Positions 34,604-44,062 of a stretch of DNA of 64,000 nt are shown one piece after another; the first letter of the stretch is position 1; each line of letters starts with the position of its first letter. Source of the DNA: Pimelobacter simplex (lineage in GTDB: Bacteria; Actinomycetota; Actinomycetes; Propionibacteriales; Nocardioidaceae); NCBI GenBank assembly GCA_016803235.1, contig JADCLI010000008.1:62001-126000 (forward strand), given 5' to 3'. The notes beneath the pieces were generated by a model. The model saw only the letters and a list, made by a program, of their open reading frames with translations. It was not told the DNA's origin and made no database searches. The position numbers and the translations under genes were made by a program.

Positions 34604-34852
34604 ATGTTGTGGGACAACGGGCACTACTACTTCGGCTGGCCCGGGATGCTGCTGGTGATGGTGGTGTCGTGGGGCCTGGTCGGCGCCGCCGTCTTCCTCG
34701 GCGCCCGATGGCTGGGGCGGGACCGGGCGTCGTCGTCGGACCCGCTCGCGATCCTCGACGAGCGGCTGGCTCGCGGCGAGATCGACGTCGAGGAGTACAC
34801 CCGGCTGTGGCAGGCGATCACCGATCGCCGTCCGGCGGCGCGGACCCGATGA
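34604..34852 (+). CDS. SHOCT-domain membrane protein
   Basis: 82 residues: one membrane segment (GMLLVMVVSWGLVGAAVFLG) and a C-terminal SHOCT motif (DPLAILDERLARGEIDVEEY). SHOCT domains are short helical modules of unknown function often attached to membrane or exported proteins. A GGAGCACGGCG site precedes the ATG. It precedes ppdK by 62 bases and may be co-regulated through the boxes on both sides. Confidence 0.8.
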   Translation: MLWDNGHYYFGWPGMLLVMVVSWGLVGAAVFLGARWLGRDRASSSDPLAILDERLARGEIDVEEYTRLWQAITDRRPAARTR

Positions 34853-34864
34853 CCTGCCGGCCCG

Positions 34865-34878
34865 GGGACCTTCGGCCC
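34865..34878. promoter_or_regulatory. DosR-like box upstream of ppdK
   Basis: GGGACCTTCGGCCC; the second box of the pair is not clear here. Centre about 44 bp before the GTG. Confidence 0.55.
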
Positions 34879-34914
34879 TGCACTGAACCCGCCGTGCGCG
34901 GCGACGATCCTCCC

Positions 34915-37632
34915 GTGACCAGCTACGTGCACTCCTTCGACGCCCCCGGAACCCCCGATCGCGAGCTGCTCGGCGCCAAGGGGGCCGAGCTGGCCCGCAT
35001 GGTGCAGCTGGGCCTTCCGGTCCCGCCGGGGTTCACCGTCACCACTGCCGCCTGCCGGCACGTGCTCGAGGCCGGGACGCGGCCGCCCGGGATGGCGGGT
35101 GACCTCACGCACCACCTCGCGCTCCTCGAGGAGCGGACCGGACTCGCGCTCGGAGACGTGGAGCGTCCCCTGCTGCTCGCCGTCCGCTCCGGCGCGGCGA
35201 GCTCGATGCCGGGCATGATGGACACGATCCTCGACATCGGCCTCAACGACGAGACCGTCGTGGCACTCGCGCGCGTCTCGGGCGACGAGCGGTTCGCCTG
35301 GGACTGCTACCGGCGGCTCGTGCAGATGTTCGGTGAGACCGTCCTCGGTGTTCCCGCGGAGCGGTTCGCCGAGCTGACCGCGAGCGTGGTGGCCGGCCGG
35401 GGCGTCCAGGACCTTCGCGAGCTGGGCGCCGACGGGCTCCGCGAACTGGTCGCGCGCTGCCAGGCCCTGTGCCAGGAGGTCGCGGGTCGCTCCGTGCCCC
35501 AGGACCCCCGAGAGCAGCTGGACCTCGCCATCGACGGCGTGTTCGCCTCCTGGGAGGGCGAGCGGGCGCGTCTCTACCGACGTAGGTTCGGCGTCCCCGA
35601 CCGTCTCGGGACCGCCGTCAACGTCCAGGCCATGGTCTTCGGGAACCGCGGGGCGACCTCCGGCAGCGGCGTCGCCTTCACCCGCGATCCGGCCACCGGC
35701 GAGCGTGGCGACTACGGCGAGTACCTCACGGACGCCCAGGGCGAGGACGTCGTGTCCGGGACCAGCACCGCAGTGCCGCTGGCGCGACTGAGGGAGATCG
35801 ACCCGCCGTCGTACCGGCGGCTCCGCTCGATCATGAGCACCTTGGAGCACCACTACCGCGACCTGTGCGACATCGAGTTCACCATCGAGGACGGCCGGCT
35901 CTGGATCCTGCAGACCAGGGTCGGCAAGCGCAGCCCCGCCGCGGCCTTCCGGATCGCGGCCGACCTGGTTGAGGAGGGGATGATCACCGAGGACGAGGCG
36001 CTCGTGCGCGTCACCGGTGACCAGCTCACGCAGCTGATGTTCCCGCAGCTCGACGCGGGTTCGGCCGGGCGGCCGGCCGCGGTGGGGCTACCGGCCTCGC
36101 CTGGCGCCGCTGTCGGCAGGGTCGTGCTCGACAGTGCCACCGCGGTGGCGCTGGCAGCTCGGGGCGAGGACGTCGTGCTCGTTCGTCCCGAGACGAGGGC
36201 CGACGACCTCCCGGGCATGGTCGCGGCCCGCGCGGTGGTCACGGCGCGGGGCGGCCGGACCTCCCACGCTGCCGTCGTCGCGCGCGGGATGGGCCTTCCT
36301 GCCGTCTGCGGCGTGGACGGTCTCGAGATCGACCTGGCCGGCCGCCGGGTGAACCTGGCCGGGCAGCGCCTCTTCGCCGAGGGCGACGTGATCACGGTGG
36401 ACGGTGGCACCGGGAACATCCACGTCGGTCACCACCGCGCGGTGCCTGCGGAGGTGACCCGCTGGCTCGACGGAGAGGCCGTCGGGTCGCCGCTCGTGGC
36501 TGCTGTCGCCCGACTGCTGGCGCACGCCGACCGGACCCGTCGTGTCGGCGTCCGGGCCAACGCCGAGAGCGGCCATGACATCGCCCGGGCGGTGCGCTAC
36601 GGCGCCGAGGGCGTCGGCCTGGTCCGGACCGAGCACATGTTCCTCGGCGACCGAAGGACCTATGTCGAGCGTGTCCTCATCGGCACCAACGCCGAGCGGG
36701 AGGCAGCGCTCCGCGAGCTGACCGCCCTCCAGCGCGAGAGCTTCGCCGTCCTGCTCGCCGCAGCCGACGGTCGACCCGTGACGATCCGCCTGCTGGACGC
36801 ACCGGCCCACGAGTTCCTGCCGGACCTCACGAACCTGGCCGTGCAGGCCGCGACCGCTGCCGCCCGCGGCTGCCCGGACGAGGCGCTCCAGGCCAGGCTG
36901 GCCGCGGTGCGACGCCACCACGAGGCAAACCCGATGACCGGGCTACGCGGCGCCCGGCTGGCGATCGTGCGGCCGGAGCTCGTCGTCGCGCAGGCGGTCG
37001 CGGCGTTCGAGGCGGCCGCGGACCTGCGCGAGCGTGGCCGTCCGTTCGACCTGGAGCTGATGGTGCCGATGGTGAGCTCGGTGGAGGAGCTCGGCGCGGT
37101 CACCCGGTCCGTGGCGAAGGCGGCGGAGGACGTGGCCGCCCGGCGCGGCCGGGTGCCCTACCGCATCGGGGCGATGGTCGAGACTCCCCGGGCCGCGGTC
37201 ATCGCCGCGCGGATCGCCGAGGTGGCCGGCTTCTTGTCCTTGGGCACCAACGACCTGACCCAGCTCACCTGGGGACTGTCGCGCGACGATGCCGAGCGCT
37301 CCTTCCTGCCGCACTACCTCGACGAGGGTCTGTTGCGGGCCTCGCCGTTCGTCACCATCGACGAGGAAGGCGTCGGCGACCTGGTCGCCCGCGCGGTCGA
37401 CGGGGCCCGCCGGTCCCGCCCGGGCATCCCGGTCGGCGTGTGCGGTGAGCACGCGGGGGACCCGGCCTCCATCGGGTTCCTCGCCCGGGTCGGCGTGTCC
37501 TACTTGTCCTGCTCGCCCTTCCGGGTCCCGGTCGCGCGGCTCGAAGCCGCCCGGGCAGCGGTCCTGGCCGAGGGCTGCCCTCCGGACCGCTTCGACGAGC
37601 TGGACGTCCCGCTCCTGGCGACGGTGGGGTGA
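34915..37632 (+). CDS. ppdK: Pyruvate, phosphate dikinase
   Basis: 905 residues from GTG 34915, normal for bacterial PPDK. N-terminal ATP-grasp: GAKGAELARMVQLGLPVPPG and RSGAASSMPGMMDTILDIGL. Central phosphohistidine domain: RGGRTSHAAVVARGMGLPAV (His about residue 450). C-terminal PEP/pyruvate barrel: MVETPRAAVIAARIAEVAGF, SLGTNDLTQLTWGLSRDDAE, GVCGEHAGDP. Converts pyruvate, ATP and Pi to PEP, AMP and PPi reversibly; in a low-energy state it can make ATP from PEP and PPi. Coupled to the CBS gene by a 4-base overlap. Confidence 0.95.
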   Translation: MTSYVHSFDAPGTPDRELLGAKGAELARMVQLGLPVPPGFTVTTAACRHVLEAGTRPPGMAGDLTHHLALLEERTGLALGDVERPLLLAVRSGAASSMPGMMDTILDIGLNDETVVALARVSGDERFAWDCYRRLVQMFGETVLGVPAERFAELTASVVAGRGVQDLRELGADGLRELVARCQALCQEVAGRSVPQDPREQLDLAIDGVFASWEGERARLYRRRFGVPDRLGTAVNVQAMVFGNRGATSGSGVAFTRDPATGERGDYGEYLTDAQGEDVVSGTSTAVPLARLREIDPPSYRRLRSIMSTLEHHYRDLCDIEFTIEDGRLWILQTRVGKRSPAAAFRIAADLVEEGMITEDEALVRVTGDQLTQLMFPQLDAGSAGRPAAVGLPASPGAAVGRVVLDSATAVALAARGEDVVLVRPETRADDLPGMVAARAVVTARGGRTSHAAVVARGMGLPAVCGVDGLEIDLAGRRVNLAGQRLFAEGDVITVDGGTGNIHVGHHRAVPAEVTRWLDGEAVGSPLVAAVARLLAHADRTRRVGVRANAESGHDIARAVRYGAEGVGLVRTEHMFLGDRRTYVERVLIGTNAEREAALRELTALQRESFAVLLAAADGRPVTIRLLDAPAHEFLPDLTNLAVQAATAAARGCPDEALQARLAAVRRHHEANPMTGLRGARLAIVRPELVVAQAVAAFEAAADLRERGRPFDLELMVPMVSSVEELGAVTRSVAKAAEDVAARRGRVPYRIGAMVETPRAAVIAARIAEVAGFLSLGTNDLTQLTWGLSRDDAERSFLPHYLDEGLLRASPFVTIDEEGVGDLVARAVDGARRSRPGIPVGVCGEHAGDPASIGFLARVGVSYLSCSPFRVPVARLEAARAAVLAEGCPPDRFDELDVPLLATVG

Positions 37633-38183
37633 TCGCCGTGCTGGTGAGGGACCTCATGAACGCTCGACCGGTCACGGTCCGCAGGGATCAGCCGGTCGCT
37701 GCCGCCGGACGCGTCCTCGCGCGTCACGCCGTCACGGCTCTGCCGGTGGTCGACCAGGACGGACGGATCGTCGGTGTGATCAGCGAAGCCGATGTCATCG
37801 CTCGGTCCTGCCTGACAGACACCGTCGGCGAGGCGATGAGCCGAGTCGTCGCGCTCGTGCACCCGGAGACGGACGTCGCCGAGCTGCGTGACATCCTGAC
37901 TCGCACGGCGGTGAAGAGCCTGCCGGTCGTGGACGCCGCCGACCAGGTGGTCGGCGTCGTCAGTCGAAGCGACGTGGTCCGTGCCTTCGCGCACGACGAC
38001 GAGAGGCTCGAGGAGGACGTCGCCGACGTCCTCGCGCACGCCCGGGTCTCGGGGTGCCGCGTGCGTGTGCGCAACGGCCTCGTGCACCTCACCGGTCTCG
38101 ATGCCACCGACAGTCCTCGGCTGGCCGCCGTCCTCGACGCAGTCGTCGCCACGCCGGGCGTGGTCGCGGTGCGGAGGGGGTGA
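37629..38183 (+). CDS. CBS-domain pair protein with C-terminal BON-like domain
   Basis: 184 residues, GTG start overlapping the ppdK stop. Two CBS motifs: VRRDQPVAAAGRVLARHAVT/ALPVVDQDGRIVGVISEADV and VHPETDVAELRDILTRTAVK/SLPVVDAADQVVGVVSRSDV. The last 55 residues (RVSGCRVRVRNGLVHLTGLD) form a BON-like beta-alpha unit. CBS pairs bind adenine nucleotides; such CBS-BON proteins are DosR-regulon members in mycobacteria (hypoxic response protein type). It may tune the neighbouring enzymes to energy charge; this is inference. Confidence 0.85.
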   Translation: MIAVLVRDLMNARPVTVRRDQPVAAAGRVLARHAVTALPVVDQDGRIVGVISEADVIARSCLTDTVGEAMSRVVALVHPETDVAELRDILTRTAVKSLPVVDAADQVVGVVSRSDVVRAFAHDDERLEEDVADVLAHARVSGCRVRVRNGLVHLTGLDATDSPRLAAVLDAVVATPGVVAVRRG

Positions 38184-38188
38184 GGACC

Positions 38189-38632
38189 ATGGCCTCTCTC
38201 GAGGAGCTGGATGGCAGCGTGTGCGAGCGGCTGCTCCGTCGCGGTGTGTTCGGCCGGATGGTGGTCGTCGCGGACGGGCGACCCGAGATCGTGCCGGTCA
38301 ACTACACCACCCACGGCGACGCGGCCTGGGTCCGTACGTCGCCGGGCTCCCTCCTGGACCGGTACGCCGACGGAGAGCCCCTGCTCCTCGAGGTCGACCA
38401 CGTCGACCACGAGCGCGGCCACGGCTGGTCGGTCGTCGCGCGTGGCCACGGCGAGCGTGTCCCCGAGGGGGAGCGCACCGACGCCGAACGACGGACGTCG
38501 GGACCACCGCGCTGGGTGCGCCGAGAGGACGAGGTGTGGATCCAGCTGCGCTGGGAGGAGCTCACCGGCCGTCGCACCGGATCGGGGTGGGACCTGACCG
38601 CCGGGCTGCCCGTGGACAGGATCGAGCGATGA
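38189..38632 (+). CDS. PNPOx-fold flavin/F420-binding family protein
   Basis: 147 residues. SVCERLLRRGVFGRMVVVAD, EIVPVNYTTHGDAAWVRTSP and EVDHVDHERGHGWSVVARGH match the same split-barrel family as the proteins at 31483 and 41726. ATG 38189 is chosen over GTG 38180 because GTGAGG serves as its ribosome site. It overlaps the following GNAT-ACS gene (ATGA) and belongs to the ppdK operon. Confidence 0.8.
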   Translation: MASLEELDGSVCERLLRRGVFGRMVVVADGRPEIVPVNYTTHGDAAWVRTSPGSLLDRYADGEPLLLEVDHVDHERGHGWSVVARGHGERVPEGERTDAERRTSGPPRWVRREDEVWIQLRWEELTGRRTGSGWDLTAGLPVDRIER

Positions 38633-41268
38633 CGACGGCCGAGGTGCTGCTGAGCGACGGCGCTCTGGCGCAGATCCGGCCGCTGGAGCACCGGGACGGA
38701 CCAGGCGTGCATGCGCTCCACGAACGCGCGTCCGACGACGCACTGCGGCTGCGGTTCTTCAGCGGCGGCCCGCGGGCTGCCCGGATGTACGTCGACCGGG
38801 TGCTCGACTCGCCGGACACGATGGCTCTCGTCGCACTCATGGGCGAGCGGGTCGTCGCCCTGGCGACCGCGGAACCTGTCGACGCCGGGACCTGCGAAGT
38901 GGCCTTCCTCGTGGCCGACGACCTCGCCGGTCACGGCCTCGGCACCCTTCTCCTCGAGCACCTGGCCGCAGCGGCGCGGGACCGGGGGATTCGGCGGTTC
39001 ATCGCCCTGGTGCTCTCGGAGAACCACCGGATGCTGGAGGTGTTCGCACGTGCGGGCTTCACGCTCACGAGGACCAGCAGCCACGGTGAGTGCGAGCTGA
39101 CGATGGACACCGCCGTCACTCCCGAGGTCCAGGACGCGGCCGACCTGCGTGAGTTCCTCTCGGAGGCCCGTTCGCTGCACCCGCTGCTCGCGCCCCGCTC
39201 GGTCGCCGTCTACGGCGCTCGCCGTGACGGCACCGGCATCGGTGCGGCCGTCCTGACCGCCATCGGGCGGGACGGGTTCACCGGTGACGTCGTGGCCATC
39301 CATCCGCGCGCCGAGGCGATCGGAGAGGTGCCGGCTCGCGGCTCCCTCGCCGAGGGGGCGCCTGTCGACCTCGCGATCATCGCGGTCCCGGTCGCCGACG
39401 TCCTCGATGCGCTCGAGGACGCGATCGCCGGTGGAGCACGCGGTGCCGTGGTGATCTCGTCGGGCTTCGGTGAGATGGGCGCCGACGGAGCGCGGCTGCA
39501 GCAGGAGCTGGGACGCACCGCGCGTCGCCATGGCGTCCGGCTCGTCGGACCGAACTGTCTCGGCGTGCTCGACAACGCGCCCGACGTACGGCTCAATGCC
39601 ACGTTCGGCCTGCGGGCGCCACGTCCGGGCGGACTGGCCGTCGCCAGCCAGTCCGGCGGCGTCGGCATCGCGCTCATGGACCTGCTCGCGCACGACGGTG
39701 TCGGTGTGCGCACCTTCGTCTCGCTCGGCAACAAGGTCGACGTGTCCGGCAACGACCTCCTCGCAGCCTGGTACGACGACCCGGAGGTCAACTGTGCAGC
39801 CCTCTATCTCGAGTCCTTCGGGAACGCGCGCAAGTTCGCACGTTTCGCCCGACGGTTCTCGCAGCGCAAGCCCCTGGTGGCCGTCGTGGGCGGCCGGTCC
39901 GCAGGTGGCCGGCGAGCAGGCTCCTCGCACACCGCGGCGGCCGCAACCCCGGTGGTCGGCGTCGCGGCCCTCCTCGCGCAGAGCGGGGTGATCGCGTGCC
40001 ACGACGCCGAGGAGCTGGCCGACACGGTGACGGTGCTGACCCGTGAGCCGCTCCCAGCCGGGTCCCGGCTCGCAGTGGTCAGCAACGCCGGGGGGCTGGG
40101 CGTCCTGGCGGCCGACGCCGCGCAGGACGCCGGGCTCGATGTCGTCCCGTTCTCCGGGTCGCTTCGGGCCGAGGTCGGGGCGCTGGTGTCGCAGACCGCG
40201 GGGTCCGCCAACCCTGTCGACGCCGGAGCCGGTGCGGACGCGGGCCTGCTGGCCGCGATCGCCGACGTGGTGCTGGCCTCGGACGAGGTCGACGCCCTGC
40301 TCGTGGTCCTGGTGGCGACGGACGCGAACGACGTGGCGGGGGCTCTCGACGCTCTGGCTGACGTACGACGCCGGTACCCGGCCCTGCCGGTCGTCGCGGT
40401 CGGGTTGGGCGGCGGTGAGGACGGACCGCACACCGGGATCACGACACTGCGCTCGAGCGCCGCGGCCGTGGAGGCCCTCGGCCGGGCGTCGTCGTACGCC
40501 TCGTGGCGACGTGTCACGGTGCCTGCACCTCCCGTCCAGGACCCGGTCCGGGCGCGGCGAGCGCGGGACGAGGCGATCGACCTGCTCGCCCGGACCGGTA
40601 CCGAGGGCTGGGTCGTCCCGGGCGATGCTGTCGACCTGCTGAACCACTACGGCCTCGAGCCTGTCGGCGTCGTCGTGACCGCCACAGAAGCGCCGCGGGC
40701 CGCCGAGCGGATCGGCTTCCCGGTCGCGGTGAAGGTCGCCAGCGCCGACGTGGTCCACCGCACCGAACGGGGGCTGGTGGTGACGGGACTGACGTCCGCA
40801 CAGGAGGTGGCGCTCGCCACCGACGACCTGGGACGCCGCGTGGGCGGGCCGTGCTCGGTGCTCGTGCAGCCGATGGTGTCCGGGGTCGAGATGGCGCTGG
40901 GCATGGTCCGGGACCCGGTGCTGGGGCCACTCGTGATGGTGGCGCCGGGAGGTGTGAGCACGGACCTGGCCGCGGACCGCGCGTTCCTGCTCCCGCCGTT
41001 CGGAGCGGGGGAGGTGCTGCGCGTCCTCCGCACACTGCGTACGTGGCCCCTGCTCGACGGCTTCCGGGGTACGGCACGCGCGGACGTCGAGACCTTCGCG
41101 CGCGCCGCGTCGGCACTCGGGCAGCTCGCGGTCGACGTGCCCGAGATCGCGGAGCTGGACCTCAACCCGGTCATGGTCGCCGAGGACGGGATCCACCTCG
41201 TCGACGTCAAGGTGCGGCTGGCGGCGGGAGAGTCGCTGGACGAGCCGCGTCAGCTGCGTCCCACGTGA
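38629..41268 (+). CDS. GNAT acetyltransferase fused to NDP-forming acyl-CoA synthetase-like protein
   Basis: 879 residues. N-terminal GNAT domain (about 15-165): IRPLEHRDGPGVHALHERAS and FLVADDLAGHGLGTLLLEHL (acetyl-CoA loop). Then CoA-binding and ligase domains: VRLVGPNCLGVLDNAPDVRL, GLAVASQSGGVGIALMDLLA, and a C-terminal ATP-grasp (GFPVAVKVASADVVHRTERG, LVQPMVSGVEMALGMVRDPV). Possible roles are ADP-forming acetyl-CoA/acetate conversion, giving ATP under hypoxia, or a Pat-type lysine acetyltransferase. E. coli PatZ has the GNAT domain at the other end. The catalytic His region should be checked. Last gene of the ppdK operon. Confidence 0.85.
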   Translation: MTTAEVLLSDGALAQIRPLEHRDGPGVHALHERASDDALRLRFFSGGPRAARMYVDRVLDSPDTMALVALMGERVVALATAEPVDAGTCEVAFLVADDLAGHGLGTLLLEHLAAAARDRGIRRFIALVLSENHRMLEVFARAGFTLTRTSSHGECELTMDTAVTPEVQDAADLREFLSEARSLHPLLAPRSVAVYGARRDGTGIGAAVLTAIGRDGFTGDVVAIHPRAEAIGEVPARGSLAEGAPVDLAIIAVPVADVLDALEDAIAGGARGAVVISSGFGEMGADGARLQQELGRTARRHGVRLVGPNCLGVLDNAPDVRLNATFGLRAPRPGGLAVASQSGGVGIALMDLLAHDGVGVRTFVSLGNKVDVSGNDLLAAWYDDPEVNCAALYLESFGNARKFARFARRFSQRKPLVAVVGGRSAGGRRAGSSHTAAAATPVVGVAALLAQSGVIACHDAEELADTVTVLTREPLPAGSRLAVVSNAGGLGVLAADAAQDAGLDVVPFSGSLRAEVGALVSQTAGSANPVDAGAGADAGLLAAIADVVLASDEVDALLVVLVATDANDVAGALDALADVRRRYPALPVVAVGLGGGEDGPHTGITTLRSSAAAVEALGRASSYASWRRVTVPAPPVQDPVRARRARDEAIDLLARTGTEGWVVPGDAVDLLNHYGLEPVGVVVTATEAPRAAERIGFPVAVKVASADVVHRTERGLVVTGLTSAQEVALATDDLGRRVGGPCSVLVQPMVSGVEMALGMVRDPVLGPLVMVAPGGVSTDLAADRAFLLPPFGAGEVLRVLRTLRTWPLLDGFRGTARADVETFARAASALGQLAVDVPEIAELDLNPVMVAEDGIHLVDVKVRLAAGESLDEPRQLRPT

Positions 41269-41725
41269 GTCGGCGCCACAACGCCATCGGCCAAGGACCA
41301 AGGACCAAGGACCGCCTGACGGTTCCCGCGGCCGGTGAACGACAGCGCTCACCTGCTCGAGGAGGAGCGCCACCGAACGGCTACGGCTGGTCGCGGCACC
41401 AACCGGCCCTGCCCCCTCTGCACGCCCGCAAGACGACGATCAGACGCTGCGACGACTTGAACCGCCGCCCCTTCGACGAGCATCGGGTGGCGACGTCGAG
41501 CGTCGCTGTCCGAATGCACCCGGCCGGTCACATCCTTGGCGAGATCGAGGTGTGCGTCGTCCATGGTGAGCCGACTCGTCCATGACGCTCGCCGAGGCTC
41601 GAGCACGAGCTGGGTGTCCGCGCCGTCGTTCCCGCTCTTGGTGAGCGGGTGCGCGTCGTGTGAGGGTCCGCCCGAAACGACGTGGGGGAATCAGGATGCG
41701 GTCGGAGCACGACGTCGAGTCGACG
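41269..41725. other. Intergenic region with 7-bp tandem repeat and a possible small gene
   Basis: CCAAGGA is repeated three times at 41291-41311. On the minus strand a frame from about 41564 to 41349 reads MDDAHLDLAKDVTGRVHSDS and then HPMLVEGAAVQVV, which looks like protein at its start but becomes Arg/Ser-rich; it may be a real small gene or a relic. Nothing else seen. Confidence 0.35.
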
Positions 41726-42145
41726 TCAGTCGTCCACGAGTCGTCGGCCGCTGATCTGCGTCGGCTGGATCCGGACGTACACCGGACGGAATCCACGCGC
41801 CCACGGCAGCGGACGGGTCGACCTCATGGCGGGCAGGTCCTCGTTCTCGACGTACGACGACTTCCCGCGCACCAGGACGCTCCAGCCGGTCTGGTGGAAG
41901 TCGTCGAGCCGGTCCACCTGGAAGGAGACGTTGGCGTCGTTGAGCCGCACACACATCTGGCTGGCGGGCGAGACCCGGAACAGAACGGTCTCGCCGTCCA
42001 TCCGGAAGTTGACCGGCAGTGCGATCGGGCCCTGTTCGTCGCTGTAGACGATTCGGCCGACCCGAGCCAGTCCGAGCAGCTGCAGGCACTCCGAGCGCGG
42101 GATGTCGTGCAGTGTGGCCTGCTGCAGGTCTTCATAGGCGTCCAT
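41726..42145 (-). CDS. PNPOx-fold flavin/F420-binding family protein
   Basis: 139 residues. ECLQLLGLARVGRIVYSDEQ, GPIALPVNFRMDGETVLFRV and VDRLDDFHQTGWSVLVRGKS define the family; third paralogue in the island. It lies 16 bases downstream of the SDR gene on the same strand and probably shares its DosR-like boxes. Substrate and cofactor unknown. Confidence 0.8.
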   Translation of the reverse strand: MDAYEDLQQATLHDIPRSECLQLLGLARVGRIVYSDEQGPIALPVNFRMDGETVLFRVSPASQMCVRLNDANVSFQVDRLDDFHQTGWSVLVRGKSSYVENEDLPAMRSTRPLPWARGFRPVYVRIQPTQISGRRLVDD

Positions 42146-42161
42146 GTCGGTCCTCCCTCAC

Positions 42162-42968
42162 TCACGCCAGCAGACGTCCACCGTCGACGACGATCTGCGC
42201 CCCGGTGATGTAGGACGCGAGGTCGCTGGCAAGGAAGAGGGCGGTGCGGGCGATGTCGTCGGGAGCACCCATCCGGCGCATCGGGACCTGGGCGAGGAAG
42301 GCCTTGAGGACCGCCTTCATGTCGACGCCGGAGCCCGTCGCCTGCATGGCGGTCACGCCGGGTGTCGCGATCGCTCCCGGAGCGATGGCGTTGACCCAGA
42401 TGCCGTGCGGGGCGAGCTCGAGGGCGAGGTTCTTGGTGAAGCCCCAGACTCCGTGCTTCGACGCGTCGTAATGGGCCAGGCCCACGCTCGAGGGGTGCAG
42501 GGCGTCGATCGACGTCACGTTGATGATCCGGCCGCCCGTCTCCTGCTGGCGCATCCGGAGCGCGGCCTCGCGCGAGCACAGGTAGACGCCGCGGAGGTTG
42601 GTGCGGAGGACACGGTCGAAGTCGTCCGGCGTCATGTCCAGCACCGGCACGTTGGGGAAGATCCCGGCGTTGTTGACCAGGATGTCGACGCGTCCACGCC
42701 AGCCGATGGTGTCGGCGACCAGGCGGTGCACCTCGTCGGCATCACCGACGTCGACGTACATCGCTAGGGCCGACCGGCCGTGCTCGACGAGCTCCTTGGC
42801 GGCCGTCTCCGCGGCTTCGAGGTCCGCGTCGGCGATCACGACGGACGCGCCCGCTTCGGCCAGACGCTCGACGATGCCGCGTCCGATGCCCATGGCTCCG
42901 CCGGTGACGATCGCGGTGCGTCCGGTCAGGCTGAGCAGGTCGGTGATGCTGGGCGAGCTGATGCTCAT
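42162..42968 (-). CDS. SDR family NAD(P)-dependent oxidoreductase
   Basis: 268 residues. Cofactor loop TAIVTGGAMGIGRGIVERLA (TGxxxGIG), acidic residue at VVIADADLEAAET suggesting NAD preference, NNAG motif in DILVNNAGIFPNV, catalytic Ser in INVTSID and YDASKHGVWG (Y-x-x-x-K). Substrate not predictable. Preceded by paired DosR-like boxes. Confidence 0.9.
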   Translation of the reverse strand: MSISSPSITDLLSLTGRTAIVTGGAMGIGRGIVERLAEAGASVVIADADLEAAETAAKELVEHGRSALAMYVDVGDADEVHRLVADTIGWRGRVDILVNNAGIFPNVPVLDMTPDDFDRVLRTNLRGVYLCSREAALRMRQQETGGRIINVTSIDALHPSSVGLAHYDASKHGVWGFTKNLALELAPHGIWVNAIAPGAIATPGVTAMQATGSGVDMKAVLKAFLAQVPMRRMGAPDDIARTALFLASDLASYITGAQIVVDGGRLLA

Positions 42969-43030
42969 GTCTGTTCCTCTCGTTCCGTGTGGCACAGCCT
43001 CAGGTTGCGTCGTTGCGGCGTCGAGGCACA

Positions 43031-43065
43031 GGGCCTCAGGTCCCGAGCCTGAGGACCTGTGGCCC
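43031..43065. promoter_or_regulatory. Paired DosR-like boxes between SDR and membrane-protein genes
   Basis: GGGCCTCAGGTCCC (43031-43044) and AGGACCTGTGGCCC (43052-43065), centres 21 bp apart, in a divergent promoter region. Confidence 0.65.
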
Positions 43066-43174
43066 GGGTCCTCGAGACAACCGGGGAAGGGCCCGGGCGA
43101 AGAGGGACCTCGGGCACTGCCAACCGCACGCCGCTCGGCGGAGGGTTGACGCAGTCACGGCCCAAGGAGCTGTC

Positions 43175-44062
43175 ATGCACAACGCCACTGCAACCTCACC
43201 CACGCCCATCACCTCACAGCCGGTCCGCGGAACAGCACTCGTTCGCGGACTCGTCGGCTGGCTCGTTGTCAGCGGCCTGGTCGCTGCAGCGGGCAGCCTG
43301 TTCTTCCCTGACGTACTGAAGGGCGCTGCGGTCATCGACGGCAACCTGCGGGGGACGGCGGTGGTGATGCTGGTGGTCGCGGTGCCTCTGATGATGCTCG
43401 GGCTCCGACGCACGTCGCTCGGCGACGTCCGCGGCCTCGTGGTCCTCATGGGCGCCACCGCCTACCTCACCTATCAAGGTGTCATGTTCTGCTTCGCGAC
43501 ACCCTTCAACGCCCTGTTCCCGGCGTACGTCGCGTTGCTGGGGCTCGGAGCGTGGTCGCTGGTCGCGCTCGTGGCCAACGTCGAGACAGGGGTCGTCGAG
43601 CGCTGGGTGGGCGAGCGGACTCCGTTTCGTGCCGTCAGTGTGGCGCTGGCGCTCTTCGCCGGCTTGAACGCCCTCGCCTGGCTGTCGCGGATCGAGCCTG
43701 CGGTGCTGGCGGGCGCGCCAGCCGTTGGCCTCGAGGGCAGTGGGCTGCTCACCAGCCCTGTGTGGGTCCAAGACCTGGCCATCTGGATCCCCGCCGCGTT
43801 CATCGCGGCTCGGCTGATGTGGCGCCGGCAGCCCCGTGGGGTGATTCTCGCCGACGCCACCCTGCTGTTCTACGCGCTGGAGTGCGTGAGCGTGGCCAGT
43901 GATCAGTGGTGGGGGGCGCGCGCGGACAGCAGCGAGCCGGCCCTCGCATCGATGGCGATGGTTCCTGGTGCCCTCGTGGCTGCGGTCGTCGTTGCCGTAC
44001 CTCTCGTGTGGTCCATGCGGCACCTCGTTCCGCCCCGCGAGGCAGCGGATCTCGCAGGGTGA
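43175..44062 (+). CDS. Integral membrane protein, unknown
   Basis: 295 residues with about eight hydrophobic segments (for example LVGWLVVSGLVAAAGSLFFP, LVVLMGATAYLTYQGVMFCF). No charged catalytic motif seen. AAGGAGC precedes ATG 43175. Divergent from the SDR gene, so it may be co-regulated by the boxes at 43031-43065. The next gene starts inside its stop codon. Resembles uncharacterised actinobacterial membrane proteins; no substrate inferred. Confidence 0.75.
   Translation: MHNATATSPTPITSQPVRGTALVRGLVGWLVVSGLVAAAGSLFFPDVLKGAAVIDGNLRGTAVVMLVVAVPLMMLGLRRTSLGDVRGLVVLMGATAYLTYQGVMFCFATPFNALFPAYVALLGLGAWSLVALVANVETGVVERWVGERTPFRAVSVALALFAGLNALAWLSRIEPAVLAGAPAVGLEGSGLLTSPVWVQDLAIWIPAAFIAARLMWRRQPRGVILADATLLFYALECVSVASDQWWGARADSSEPALASMAMVPGALVAAVVVAVPLVWSMRHLVPPREAADLAG

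Noticed and set aside
34842..34855. Second DosR-like box before ppdK
   Set aside because: GGACCCGATGACCT has the wrong internal spacing by one base; not counted.
38302..41373. 1023-codon minus-strand open frame
   Set aside because: Antisense shadow of the GNAT-ACS gene; His/Arg/Gln-rich without motifs.
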